A DNA stretch of 64,000 nucleotides from assembly GCA_964035575.1 (NCBI GenBank), contig OZ037836.1:558001-622000 (forward strand). The letters are read 5' to 3'. This document shows positions 41,615 through 51,704 of the stretch, in pieces; within the stretch, counting starts at the first letter, position 1; the number at the start of each line of letters is the position of its first letter. Position numbers and translations under genes: made by a program. Under the pieces are notes generated by a model. It had not been told where the DNA came from, did no database searches, and saw only the letters and a program-made list of their open reading frames with translations. This DNA is from Rhynchopus sp. YZ270_cl-10 (taxonomy: Eukaryota; Euglenozoa; Diplonemea; Diplonemida; Diplonemidae).

Positions 41615-41767
41615 AAAAGACCCCAAAACACCCCCCAGACCCCAAAACGTCCCCCAGACCCCCCAAACCCCCCTTGTACATGTGCCTGGGCCTCTCATAG
41701 CCTCCCAACCAGACTTTCCGCGCTGAAGAATCCGATGAAGAATTCTTCGAAAAAAAAAAATAACTAA

Positions 41768-41923
41768 TTATTAGCGTGAAATAAAGTGCACTTTTTTTCA
41801 CGCCCACGTAATTTTGGCTCACGAGTGAGAGTTTATTGCCCGAGCCGCAGGCGAGGGCAATAATAGAGCACGAGTGAGACAAAATACGTGGAAGTGAAAA
41901 AACGCACTTTATTTCAAACTAAT
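41768..41923. repeat. Long imperfect hairpin at the left of the recombinase element
   Basis: attagcgtgaaataaagtgc pairs with gcactttatttcaaactaat; inner arms ttttttcac, cccacgta, attttg, ctcacgagtg and attgccc pair with complements around a cgagccgcaggcg centre. Confidence 0.9.
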
Positions 41924-41938
41924 ACGTAGTTTTGTTTT

Positions 41939-41980
41939 ACAAGTGAAAATGATATTTTTGCTGGGATCCTTCACAAACGA
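41939..41980 (+). repeat. Inverted repeat, left arm (recombinase element)
   Basis: acaagtgaaaatgatatttt and following up to ccttcacaaacga; the reverse complement at 43380-43420 has only a few differences. Confidence 0.88.
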
Positions 41981-42213
41981 GACGTAAAATAGAGTGATTT
42001 TATGAACAAAATGTGGGTACCTGTAAGTGAGAGTGTGAATGAGAGTAGGGGAACATGTGAACATCAATCAAAAGCAGGGAAGGGGTTACTTTTTTTGATA
42101 TATGCCTCCTATGACTGGTACTAATTACAAGATGTCACCACTCATCTCGCCTGTAGGGGGGGGGCAGGTGTATAGAGCATCACAGAAGGGGGGTTTTTTT
42201 TTTGCACTCATGA

Positions 42214-43230
42214 TCATGGTTTGTTCTGTTGCACATTGATGTTAATCTTGACTTCTTGTGGCGTCTGAGTTGGGGGACTGTTGTTCTGTGTCAACAGCTG
42301 TGACATCGCAACTTGACCGGCCTGTGTGACTTCGGTGTACCTTTGTGGCATTGCCTGACTGACCCACCCATAGTGGCGTTGCATCTGTACAATAGATGCT
42401 CCTGCCTCAGCGGCTTGAGTCGCAGAAGACCTGCGGAAGCTGTGCCCAGTGTACGAACCGTCCAGCGCAAGCACCCTCGCGACTTCTGCAGGTATGCCGT
42501 ACATTTTGTTGATGCCAAGAGGTTGCACACGAAAGGTCCCAGTAGTAGTTCTGTCAGCTGTCGTCTTAGTTCCAGTGATGAAGAAGCGACCCTCCTGTGA
42601 AACTGGTGAGCGCCGGTTCAGGTACTCCTCCACCACACAAAAGTAGATGCTGTCTCTTGGTACCACAAACCTCCCACGCTCCATGTCGGCCTTTTTCACC
42701 TTAGCACAGTGCTGGTACGTGAAGAGGTATCCCACTGGTGATTCCTGATAATTTGTCATCTCAAGCATCAGTGCTTCTGTGCATCTCATTCCCGACAGAA
42801 AACACACCGCGACGTAAGCCTTGCGGACACACCAGTAGCAGTCGCTCAACTCGCTCATCTTGAGAAACATCTCCACTTCTCCCTTCGAAAACGTCTTGCT
42901 CTTCTTCGTCGATTCGTCACTTCCCCAGGTCTTCAGCAACAGCCCGATGCGGTGGTACTCCTTTAGTGAAAAGTCGAACTCCGTCTTGAACATAAAGTTG
43001 AGCTTAGAGTAGCACGACCATAATGAGCTGGCTTTGTAGCTGCGTTCTTCGCGCAGGTGTGTCAAGTAAGAGACCACATGTTCTTCTCTTGGCTGCTTCC
43101 GCCCCGTGATTTTATTGTGTTGTAAAAACTTATTCCACTCCGTTTTGTATGCAGTGCTTGACTTCAACCCTGCCAGAAGCTCGGTCTCATACAGATCCTC
43201 CATAGCCTCCTTCTTCTTGGTCCTTGGCAT
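42214..43230 (-). CDS. Tyrosine recombinase (Crypton-like integrase)
   Basis: 338 residues, intact. Residues 20-105 form an N-terminal SAM-like core-binding domain (YKTEWNKFLQHNKITGRKQP). The catalytic domain carries Arg149 (LSGMRCTEALML), a candidate Lys in KVKKAD (178-180), His263 and Arg266 (TGHSFRRSSAT), His286 (RHYGW) and the nucleophile Tyr298 (PQRYTEV). All active-site residues of the phage-integrase superfamily are therefore present. Such enzymes cut and rejoin DNA through a 3'-phosphotyrosine. The gene lies alone between inverted repeats and next to a long hairpin, so it is the likely mobility gene of that element. The Gln/Thr-rich tail after residue 305 is of unknown use. Confidence 0.88.
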   Translation of the reverse strand: MPRTKKKEAMEDLYETELLAGLKSSTAYKTEWNKFLQHNKITGRKQPREEHVVSYLTHLREERSYKASSLWSCYSKLNFMFKTEFDFSLKEYHRIGLLLKTWGSDESTKKSKTFSKGEVEMFLKMSELSDCYWCVRKAYVAVCFLSGMRCTEALMLEMTNYQESPVGYLFTYQHCAKVKKADMERGRFVVPRDSIYFCVVEEYLNRRSPVSQEGRFFITGTKTTADRTTTGTFRVQPLGINKMYGIPAEVARVLALDGSYTGHSFRRSSATQAAEAGASIVQMQRHYGWVSQAMPQRYTEVTQAGQVAMSQLLTQNNSPPTQTPQEVKININVQQNKP

Positions 43231-43379
43231 GATTTGTAGGGTGGAGTGTGTGGTTTTGTGACTGACAGAAAACAGTGAAACTTTTTTTCACGCCAGTGAA
43301 ACTTTTTTTCACGCCTCCAGCGAAATTACTAAGAGCAAGCGTGAAAAAAAGCTCACTTTATTTCACGCCCCGTTTGTGA

Positions 43380-43420
43380 AGGATCCCAGCAAAAAGTCAT
43401 TTTCACATGTGATATAAATC
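43380..43420 (-). repeat. Inverted repeat, right arm (recombinase element)
   Basis: Partner of 41939-41980 (tttgtgaaggatcccagcaa). Confidence 0.88.
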
Positions 43421-43499
43421 CCAAAAAAAAAATTTTTTCCAGTGAAGAATTCTTCATTGGAAAAAAATAACAATAAAAAAAAATTCCCGAAAAAAAAAA

Positions 43500-44470
43500 A
43501 TTCCCCCACATAAGCCTCTGAGAGTGACCAGAACTGGCCTCATGAACAAAGTGACCCCGTCACAGCCAGAACGCGACTCAATTGATCAAACGCCGAACGA
43601 AAAGGAAACATGCAGCATCAGGGCCTTCAACGTGTCGAAGTTAAGCCTTAACTTCGACAACTTTTTTTTTTTTGGTTTTTTTTTTTGTCGAAGTTCGACA
43701 AATCTAAAAAAAAATATGGGATTTTGGCAAAATCCTTTTATTTCTGACCGAGTTGCAGGGTAGTCCACGGGAGAAACTCGGTTCAGGGTTTTAACTTTAA
43801 CATTCTCCTGTGATCCACTGTGACCATTTGGACAGAGCTCGTAGAAACCAACGAGGAGTGAGCCAGACAAAAGTAGCGTACCGTGCGCCTGCGGCGCAAG
43901 CAGGCATCCCACCCTTCCCATGACATAGTTTGGCTGTAAATAAAGCGCCATGGTATGCGCAATATTTGAAATGTTGCGTACAGTGGCTTCGCCAGGGACC
44001 TTTGTTGTTATAAATGTACTGAGCTTACTGATACGACAGGTGTGATACCCACTACGGCTTGTGGATCACCAGTGGCTACAAAGCTACCAATGCTGCTTGT
44101 GTTGAAACACACGTGTGTGGGACAGGCGGATTTTTTTGGCTGACCGAGTTTTCAAAAATGACCAAAACCTGTATAAACCCCTGAGAGCTTCTCCCTGTGT
44201 TTTGCTACACCCGCGCGCGCGAAGCGCGCGCGGGCTCGGGGAGGTCAGTTTTTTTTTTTTTTTTTTACTTCGACAAAACTGTGGACAGACTTTGTCGATG
44301 GTTGAAGGCCCTGTGCAGCATGGCGAAAGAAAAAAAGTAGCGTACCGTGCGCCTGCGGCGCAAGTTTGCAACCCACCTTCCCATGACATAGTTTGGCTGT
44401 AAAAATGTGCAATTTTAAGCGCAATTTTTTGAAATGTTGCGTACCGTGGCTTCGCCAGGAACCTTGATGC
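43500..44470 (-). repeat. Dispersed repeat A, split by an insertion
   Basis: 43515-43618 and 44322-44465 together make one inverted copy of the repeat at 10595-10830 and 24063-24310. The interruption is the hAT-type element at 43619-44313. Confidence 0.85.
43619..44313. mobile_element. 695-bp hAT-type MITE with a documented empty site
   Basis: The ends CAGGGCCTTCAAC and GTTGAAGGCCCTG are flanked by a perfect 8-bp duplication TGCAGCAT (43611-43618 and 44314-44321). The uninterrupted sequence gcatgcagcatggcgaaa exists as the reverse complement at 10706-10728 and 24203-24222, giving empty sites within this same window. Subterminal gtcgaagtt units are inverted. It contains another partial repeat A copy at 43875-44003. 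Confidence 0.95.
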
Positions 44471-46087
44471 TATGACCACCGTTTCTTTTTGTACACATAC
44501 TGAGGTTACTGATAATTCGTGTGTCTGGTGCAAATATCAATGAAGTTGAACTCCTCAGTTGGATACCCGAGGAATTCTCTCATTCCGGGTCGGGCTCGAC
44601 CGCGCTTTTTTATTTTATTTTTTGGAAATCTCAGGGACTGCGCTGGGACGCGTTTTTTGGGCCAGAACTCTAGTGTCTCCGCCGGAGGCCCCGAACTTGC
44701 GTTAACTTCCGGCGCGCGTAGCGCGCCGGGCTCGGGACGTATTTACCTTTTATGTACAAAATCACGATTCTTCATCAAAAATCGTACCCAATGAAGGAGC
44801 GCGGAAACACTGCTCCCAACAGAACTAAAAAAAAATCAAGTGAAATTAGGGGGAGGGGGGGGTTTTGGCACCGACCCATATGACAAGTGATTCACTTGTC
44901 ACTTGTCATTGGGTCCCGTCGTGTGGGTGGTTAAAATTCAGGGCGGTGGATACTAAAATCCGATCTCACCTGGTAGGTGTTTTTCCAGAGCTGAAATTTC
45001 TTTTCTGGAACCAGGCTTGGAAGGAGGAGAACATCCCAGTTATGTTACGCACGCGAAAATAATAAAACCTACATCCTCGAACTTTTTATACACAAACTAT
45101 TTCATTGAACGCATCGCTTTGGGGTATTAAATACAACAAAATCCTCACGGGAGGAACTGCACTGACAGATGGAAATCTGGGTGCAGATGGAAAAAAGAGA
45201 GAAGTCGAAAGTGCAAACGCCTCACCGTTCATCGGCGGATGCAGGCACCTCCACCAAAGAAAGCTTTGTAACACGACCTTATTCGCGCCCTTACTTAGTT
45301 TAAATTTGGCTAGGTTTTTACAGGAATTGATTGACGCTTCTGCAGTTAGTGTACATCTGTGTATAATTACACAAAAAAAAAAAAAAGAGAAAAGAGTAAA
45401 ACATCACCTCTGGGCACCGTCGGATGCAGTGTCCTGCTTGTGAAGAAAGAAAATACTACGGGTGTCAATAACTATCTTCACACAGAAAAACGGGGAAACG
45501 AAATAGGGGGAGAGTTTTGCTAGTTGTACGCTGCCACCACTCAGTGTCCCTCTCATGAAGAGAGAATAAATAGCTCTTGAAGCTCAGGCTTCACCCTTGC
45601 ATTTGCCTTGGCTTTTCGCAAAACCAACATATTTCCCCGCAACTGATTTCCAACATACACGAGGAGCTCGAGGACACTGCCAGCACATCACATGAATAGA
45701 GGGGTGTGTGTGTGTTTGATAACTAATAGGGGTAATTCTTGCGCAGAATATGGCCCCATATGTGCGTGCGTCAGTGCATTTTTATGGCGACAGGTTCGAA
45801 GTACTTCTTCTCCCACGCGTGGCGAAAGCGTTCGTACACAGGCCCATCACCCTGTGCAAGGATTTGGTCTGCTTCGTCGGTGGAGTCCTTCTCCTGTGGT
45901 AGGCATAGGTCGTAGGTGGTAAATCTTAACATCATAACGTACACTCTCTGTTGATTCTAAAACGGGGGTGGGAAAAATCGCGGAAGGTAAATTGGGGAAG
46001 AGGTTCAAAAGTTGGAACGCTTCCTCACCCCATATCACACAAAAAAAGAACACCCCCAGATCACACACTAAATAGTGGAGCACACGG
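44471..46087. other. Intergenic region with dispersed repeats
   Basis: 44878-44925 is a short ACTTGTCA array ending in the common gggtcccgtcg. 45204-45245 repeats 7825-7866. 45455-45540 repeats 52445-52530. 45945-46060 is the 3'-flank module, here just downstream of the large receptor gene. No gene is supported. Confidence 0.45.
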
Positions 46088-46126
46088 GTGGCTACACTAA
46101 TACAACCAAATTTTCAAATAAAACAA
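46088..46126 (-). promoter_or_regulatory. Possible splice acceptor / dispersed motif at the receptor 3' end
   Basis: On the coding strand, after GAG|GTGTGT, the sequence ttgttttatttgaaaatttg then gttgtattagtgtag runs into ccacccgtgtgctccacta. It matches the dispersed motif seen at 12.8, 33.5, 39.2 and 61.4 kb and would be a pyrimidine tract plus YAG acceptor for an intron of about 40 bp. Inferred. Confidence 0.35.
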
Positions 46127-49100
46127 ATACACACCTCAAACTGGCCGCTGATGATGAGAGCAGCCCAGTTGTTCCACTTCATGTGCGGGTCCCTCTTCTC
46201 TGCCTCCTCTAGCTGGTACATCCATTCGCCAGCGTGGGCTGGGTCCAGCGCGGACACAAGCTCGTACAGGGAGAGCTTACGGGGAAGCTTGCGGAAGGTC
46301 GCCCCCTCGACAAGGCGGAATAGAAAACACGCCACCACCTCGGACCGTACTGTCTGGTCCGTAAGCACACCAAACTCACGCTCCCTGCAGTACCTCTCCA
46401 GCGCATATGCCCACGAGATTGTAGGTGACAGGAACGAAAACCTGCGCATCACAGACGTGCCCATGTTCCCGACACGTCCCTCCCCAGTCACAACTGACGC
46501 CGTGGTGTCCAGGTTAAACTGCTGTGCAGCACGTCTGCAAAGATGTGCCGCACCGCACGCATAGACTCGGTGACTCACAACATAAGTCGCAGCGTTGAAC
46601 GAACACGCGAACCTGTCACCCATAAACGGCTCCGTCACACCTTTCTGCTTCGAGAACACAGCAACGAAGGCCTCCAGCAGGATTGAGTGCAGCTCCAACA
46701 CCTCTGTATCGGGCTTGTCCTCGCAGTGTCTGTGGAAGTCCTTGATGTTCACGACTGTATAGGAGAAGCGTTTGTGGTTGAGGACACAGACGAAGGGGTT
46801 CACAGCAGTGCGGTCCGCACGCCAGGCAGACTCGTTGAGGCGTGTGCTGGTGGTGGAGCTTGTACGCTGGAAGGAGTTCGTGAAGGAGTGGCCCAACTCA
46901 GCAGCATGTAGAGTAGCGTCAGGGTCACTGCTGCAGTCACGTATCAGCTGCACAGACTGCGGCATGTAGCTCTTGTACAGCTTCAGGTTCACAAGCATGT
47001 GCCCAATAGCACGGTTCATCATGCGCAGCTCACTGATGACCGACGTCTCGTCAGGAACGGTGCTGATCTTCAGCACCGCTGCCTTGGCCATAAGCACCGC
47101 AGTGTCCTCAAACGGACGTGTCAGCACGTTGTTGAAGAGCATGAACACCACAACAGACGCCATCACCAGCGCCACCATCACAAGGATCGTTCTGTTCGCC
47201 TTCTGCCGCAGTGCCTTGTTCGTGTTCTTCTCAAGAACGTCCAGATCCTGCAGTGTCCGCATGTTCGTCGCGTCAATCTTCCGCAGAATGTCCTCACGTG
47301 GGATCATCGTCGCAACGGTAAAGGGCTCCATCTCTCGTGTGTCGGAGTTTGTGTCAAACGTCCGTGTCTGCACAAGGAAGGACTTGCTCACGGGGTTGCG
47401 TCTCACTTCGTCAGAAGCATGCAGGAAGTGTGGCGTGTCTGGGAAGTACCTCCGCACAAAGGTCAGGCTGTCGATGCGACCCTTGAAGAACTGTCCCACG
47501 TAGTACGGGTTCGAATGCTTGCGTGTCCTACTTCCCAACACTCCCCTACCACGTGAGTCAGTACCGTGAGCATGAAGTGTGCCGTTCACGTACAAGCTGC
47601 AACGTCCACCACCCATCACAGCTGTCACCGTTGTCCACGCACCCACAGGGAAGCCACGTCTCCCAAAGGCATCCACGTAAGGTGCTGTGCTGCACCCGTA
47701 CTGCAGAACAAACAGATAGATCTGCCCGTTCCCAAACAGACGGAAGTTCGTCTCCCCCACAAGCGAGTCTGTGAACAGACGAGGTGTGGTTGCACTTGGT
47801 GATGCTTCGTCGTACAGCACATCAGGCCTGATGCGCATGCTCACCATGAACTCCGTGTAGCGTGTGAAGTCTGGGAGCAGCATGCACTTCAGCGCGGCTG
47901 TGCTGCTTATGCGCGAGGCAACACAACGACGTCCGTCTGCATGCACAAGCTCCGCATCGAACCCGTCGTACTTGCTCTTCCACGGCTCCCCTGCTGCACT
48001 CGCACGTGACCGCTCCACAACTGGTGCCTGCCGTGTCAGGTTCCTGTACACGTACTGCACTGTCGACCCGTCAAACTCAAGCACGTCCTTCCCACGCTGT
48101 GTGTCGTGCACAACACAGTTCCCACACCCACCGTCACGCACCTCCGTTTCCCAGTGGTGCATGCTCGTGTCCACAGCAGCACCGTTCTCCACACTGAACA
48201 TTGCGAGTGTTGTGTGCGGCGACTCTATCCAGTAATCAGCCTGGTCAAACTCCCCGTAGTGCTGCACCCATCTGTCCTCTGCTGGCGTTGCTGCTGCACC
48301 CGCGTCCAGGTAGTGGCCCACTGCGTTCACATCGACGGCGGGCACGTCGCAGAAGTGGTGCAGCGCATACACGTCGTGAAGGTATGGACTGAACATGACT
48401 GCCACATACTCCTGCGACTCTGTGCCTGTGTTGTATCCCCCCAGAATCACTTTGTCGTGTCTGTCCACCACAAGCACAGTCATGTTCGCCAGGCTTGAGC
48501 CCTGAAGACGTGCCGTGTCCAAGGCTCTGTCCACAAAGTACTGGAGGCGCTCCTGCACAGCAATCGTCCCGTGGTACGGCATTGTGCTGCCCTCCATGTT
48601 CGACCCGGTCAGTGCCATGTAGGCAACGATGGGAACCTGATCGTACCACGTCCGTGAGTAGAACTGCACGCGTCCGGTGCGCCAGATGATTTTCTTCTTT
48701 GCATACTGTGTGCCTCGTGTGACTGCGAGAGGATCGCCACCCAGGTTGCCAGCGTACTCGGTGCTAACGTTGAGCTCCTCACGTGAGTGTGCAGCGACGA
48801 AATCTGGGCCAGGTTCTATTTCCGACCCCGCCAGTTTCCCGTAGCTCAGTACGCCGTAACGCCAACCGTCCTGTGTCTCACCGACACTCCCAACCACGCC
48901 GTCTCCTCGTTCCACGTCAGGTCTGTTGTCGGTCTTAAAGCACCGCGCAGGTGAGCACCCCATGTAGAAGCCACGTGTGGTGAACACACGCACAAAAAGG
49001 TGAAAGTATGTCATAAAAGAATTCATGTACATCTCTTGAAACCGTGGTTCGAACTGTGCCCAGCTCCCGTCGTAGTGAACACCCACAAAGCCGTTGTGTG

Positions 49101-50850
49101 TGATCATCATTCTGTCCTCCACTGCATTGAAGCCCACAGTCAGGCCGTCAAAGATCTTGTCCATCACAATTGTGCGTGTGATGTTCGACAGCTCAATCGT
49201 GTTCTGCTTCTCGGCAGCAAGAGAACTGTCGAGTGCCTTCCGTCCGTTCGCCGTTGCTGTGTCTGTTGAGTCCTGCCCTGCAACGTAGACAAGAGAGAAG
49301 GATACGCCAGACGTGATCACCACCACCGACACACTCACAGCCATGCTTGCCACCTTCAGCGGGATCGCAAACCCAGACACAGCCATCTCCTCAGGCACCT
49401 CCACTGCATCACGGCGCTGTTTCATCACGACCCCCAACATCACCAAGGTGGGAACCAAGATAAGAGCGAGAGATGTCGCGTCGGTCAGGTCTAGTTCTGC
49501 AGACGTGTCCTCCTCCTCAGCAGCAACGACTACCTGTGGTGGTAAAGACGTCACGGGCACGGTGTCCGACCAGTTCCCGTCAGTGAACGTGAGTGCATCA
49601 AGTGAGTAGCCAACACCAGGAATGTGCCTTCCACCACCCCGTGCTATCCACGCCATGAACTGTGCCGTCACCTTGCGTCCCACTGTGTGCACAGGGATCC
49701 CGACACGCATTGAGTATGCCTTCACCTTGTAGTACTCTCGCGAACCGTATGTTGTGCGTGTCATGTACACAAAGGCTGTGACACCACTTTCATTAGCGTA
49801 CCGTGCCTGGCGCACAAGTGGACAGGAACTTTGGTACGAGGCAAAGACCATCTTCCCCTTGAGTGACGCAAAGTCCGAAGCAGCACAGCCCCCACGTGGC
49901 AGCTCTGTCGTGTACACTGCTTCGTCCTTCTGTGTCTCAAACGGAAGTGTCCGCACAAGCTGCAGAAGGGTCTCCCTCTTGCGTGGACGCAGGTCGTTCC
50001 CCATAACACACACGTGCTCTGCCTCACCAGGGATCCACATCGCAAGTGGACACTTCTCGCAGATGCGGTCCTGCTGTGCGTTGTCCACCACTTTGCATGT
50101 GTCTGCACGGTCCACTTTGTTGTTGAAGCAGCCGTCCCACGGGTAGTCCTCAAGGTTGTCCAGGGCAGTCGGCGGCAGCTCAGAGCACTCAAACTTGATG
50201 TGGCCACGGACCCTTGCCCCGCTGTTCACAGCAGCAACTATGTAGTCGGCTTCGTGTCTGTCGGCGAAGAGCGTGGGCATGATGTTCCCTTCACGCAGCA
50301 GCACACCGGACATGGAAATGCGCTGTTCGAACATGAACCAGTCGTACACAATACCCACAGCAGCACCAGTCTGCTCCACAAAATCCTGCTTCGTAACGTA
50401 CGTGCAGGTGCCCCTGTACACAAGCACAATCTTCCCGTCGTACACCTTCCCGTCACCCAAGGAGTAGTCACTTGCCTTGCACCCACGGGTACTTTTACTC
50501 GCAATACTCTCGTTCCCGACCACAACAATGTCCATCTCCTTGTTGTTCAGTGGGTGGTATGCATCAATGTGCCCGTCGGGTGCCCACGGCTCGAACTTGT
50601 TGTCCGTGAGACACAGCCACATCCCTGCCACCTCGGGCGGCTCTGTCACGACAAGCCGCACGGGACACTGGTAGTAGCAGTAGTCGTACAGCCGCCACGT
50701 GGTCCGGTTGCACATGATGTCCTTACGCCAGCCGTCGTAGATGTACGCACTCGGCATCTCAGGGATGAACTTCCGGAGGCAGTCTGCACGGCGCACCGGA
50801 CACTGCGGCTCTGCACCCCACGCAAGCAGCACCAGCACCGCTGCCAACAT
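46114..50850 (-). CDS. Giant receptor: PA, Cache-like, LamG-like, HAMP and cyclase-like domains (copy 1)
   Basis: 1578 residues from the ATG at 50850. A signal peptide (LAAVLVLLAWGAEPQ) precedes a Cys-rich ectodomain with two protease-associated-like modules (about 130-215 and 320-405: GKIVLVYRGTCTY, GKMVFASYQSSCP). Membrane segments lie near 460-477 and 500-523. A second large ectodomain follows, Cache-like (about 530-870) then LamG-like (about 995-1145). A membrane segment near 1221-1242 leads into HAMP (TRPFEDTAVLMAKAA) and a class III cyclase-like domain (about 1365-1550) with GDRFACSFNAA and GRVGNMGTSVMRRFSFLSPT. The first metal-site Asp appears changed (VVNIKDF for D-I-x-G-F). The last residues after GQFEV read across a likely splice donor (GAG|GTGTGT), so the true tail may differ. 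Confidence 0.88.
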   Translation of the reverse strand: MLAAVLVLLAWGAEPQCPVRRADCLRKFIPEMPSAYIYDGWRKDIMCNRTTWRLYDYCYYQCPVRLVVTEPPEVAGMWLCLTDNKFEPWAPDGHIDAYHPLNNKEMDIVVVGNESIASKSTRGCKASDYSLGDGKVYDGKIVLVYRGTCTYVTKQDFVEQTGAAVGIVYDWFMFEQRISMSGVLLREGNIMPTLFADRHEADYIVAAVNSGARVRGHIKFECSELPPTALDNLEDYPWDGCFNNKVDRADTCKVVDNAQQDRICEKCPLAMWIPGEAEHVCVMGNDLRPRKRETLLQLVRTLPFETQKDEAVYTTELPRGGCAASDFASLKGKMVFASYQSSCPLVRQARYANESGVTAFVYMTRTTYGSREYYKVKAYSMRVGIPVHTVGRKVTAQFMAWIARGGGRHIPGVGYSLDALTFTDGNWSDTVPVTSLPPQVVVAAEEEDTSAELDLTDATSLALILVPTLVMLGVVMKQRRDAVEVPEEMAVSGFAIPLKVASMAVSVSVVVITSGVSFSLVYVAGQDSTDTATANGRKALDSSLAAEKQNTIELSNITRTIVMDKIFDGLTVGFNAVEDRMMITHNGFVGVHYDGSWAQFEPRFQEMYMNSFMTYFHLFVRVFTTRGFYMGCSPARCFKTDNRPDVERGDGVVGSVGETQDGWRYGVLSYGKLAGSEIEPGPDFVAAHSREELNVSTEYAGNLGGDPLAVTRGTQYAKKKIIWRTGRVQFYSRTWYDQVPIVAYMALTGSNMEGSTMPYHGTIAVQERLQYFVDRALDTARLQGSSLANMTVLVVDRHDKVILGGYNTGTESQEYVAVMFSPYLHDVYALHHFCDVPAVDVNAVGHYLDAGAAATPAEDRWVQHYGEFDQADYWIESPHTTLAMFSVENGAAVDTSMHHWETEVRDGGCGNCVVHDTQRGKDVLEFDGSTVQYVYRNLTRQAPVVERSRASAAGEPWKSKYDGFDAELVHADGRRCVASRISSTAALKCMLLPDFTRYTEFMVSMRIRPDVLYDEASPSATTPRLFTDSLVGETNFRLFGNGQIYLFVLQYGCSTAPYVDAFGRRGFPVGAWTTVTAVMGGGRCSLYVNGTLHAHGTDSRGRGVLGSRTRKHSNPYYVGQFFKGRIDSLTFVRRYFPDTPHFLHASDEVRRNPVSKSFLVQTRTFDTNSDTREMEPFTVATMIPREDILRKIDATNMRTLQDLDVLEKNTNKALRQKANRTILVMVALVMASVVVFMLFNNVLTRPFEDTAVLMAKAAVLKISTVPDETSVISELRMMNRAIGHMLVNLKLYKSYMPQSVQLIRDCSSDPDATLHAAELGHSFTNSFQRTSSTTSTRLNESAWRADRTAVNPFVCVLNHKRFSYTVVNIKDFHRHCEDKPDTEVLELHSILLEAFVAVFSKQKGVTEPFMGDRFACSFNAATYVVSHRVYACGAAHLCRRAAQQFNLDTTASVVTGEGRVGNMGTSVMRRFSFLSPTISWAYALERYCREREFGVLTDQTVRSEVVACFLFRLVEGATFRKLPRKLSLYELVSALDPAHAGEWMYQLEEAEKRDPHMKWNNWAALIISGQFEVCICFI

Positions 50851-51700
50851 TACTATACTCACTTGGTGACACAACACCGATGCACTTCTCCACCTACAAC
50901 CCTGCGACGGCCCACTCTCCTTGGTACACCCTTTCCACAGGTCCTATGGAATCTGGTCAACGCAGAACTACCGGGGGCATTTTATAGCGACGGTGCAAAA
51001 GGCGGGAGTCGGGTGGTGGGCCTGGAGAAGTGAAGGGGTTGAGGGTGGGTTTGGGAACAGTTGAAATCGTGGTCGTGGTGTGGACAACCCGAGGACGCTC
51101 CAATCACCAGAATGACCAGAATAATAAGGGCCTCTCGAGCGTGTCAGTTAAGAAAAGAAAAGAAAATGTCTTGCGAAAAGAGTACGTTTTTTCTCAAAAA
51201 GCGCGAAAAAAAAATAACTTTGACCCCAAAAAAGGTCAGTAAAAGGTCAGTAAGGACAAAAAGAAAAGAAAAGTTTGGAAGATGATCCTAAGCCTCTCGT
51301 GCTTAGGATGCTTAGTCACTTTGTTTCGAAAGAAACACTCTTCTGAAAAGAAAGAGTTGAAACATGCTTGAGACACAGCTCGGAAGTGCGCATAGAAAGA
51401 AAACATCAGATTCATATACTTTCAGTTCACAGAATTGAAAGCATTTGAGAGGGTCAACACATAAAAAGGAAAAGTAGCCGCAGGTCACTTCGAAGTGCCC
51501 TTCGAAAAGTGCCCTAGAAAGTGACCTTCGCCCTCTTTTTTAAATCCGGTGTCATGAAGTTACCTCAGATGCTTAACATACACCGGGAGCGGAGCTTATT
51601 CCTTGCTCATGCACCCTTTCGTTTTTGAAAACGTATTCATTTCCAGATCTATAGTTGGTTCTAACTATGTGCAGTTTCCGATAAGACTGCGTATGCAAAA
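50851..51700. other. Upstream region of giant receptor copy 1
   Basis: A CA/TG-rich leader to about 51000. 51130-51330 includes the conserved block gatcctaagcctctcgtgct. 51341-51400 repeats at 52994-53070. 51478-51590 repeats part of the 39.3-39.4-kb sequence (tcacttcgaagtg, tacaccggga). No gene. Confidence 0.4.
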
Positions 51701-51704
51701 TCTT

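Larger units (their letters stand above)
41737..43455. mobile_element. Tyrosine-recombinase mobile element with inverted repeats and hairpin
   Basis: The 12-bp palindrome GAAGAATTCTTC with an A-rich follow-up occurs at both proposed ends (41737-41748 and 43444-43455), in a possible core-site arrangement. Inside the left end is a long hairpin (41768-41923). A 41-bp inverted repeat (41939-41980 and 43380-43420; ttgctgggatccttcacaaa) encloses one intact recombinase gene. The right inner side (43275-43370) holds repeated tttttttcacgcc blocks resembling the hairpin arm. Crypton elements also carry one tyrosine recombinase but normally lack inverted ends. The exact boundaries are inferred. Confidence 0.65.

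Noticed and set aside
50014-51033. 339-codon plus-strand frame opposite the giant receptor
   Set aside because: Mirror of the receptor's coding bias (Val/His/Cys-rich); the same shadow recurs in pieces opposite copy 2.
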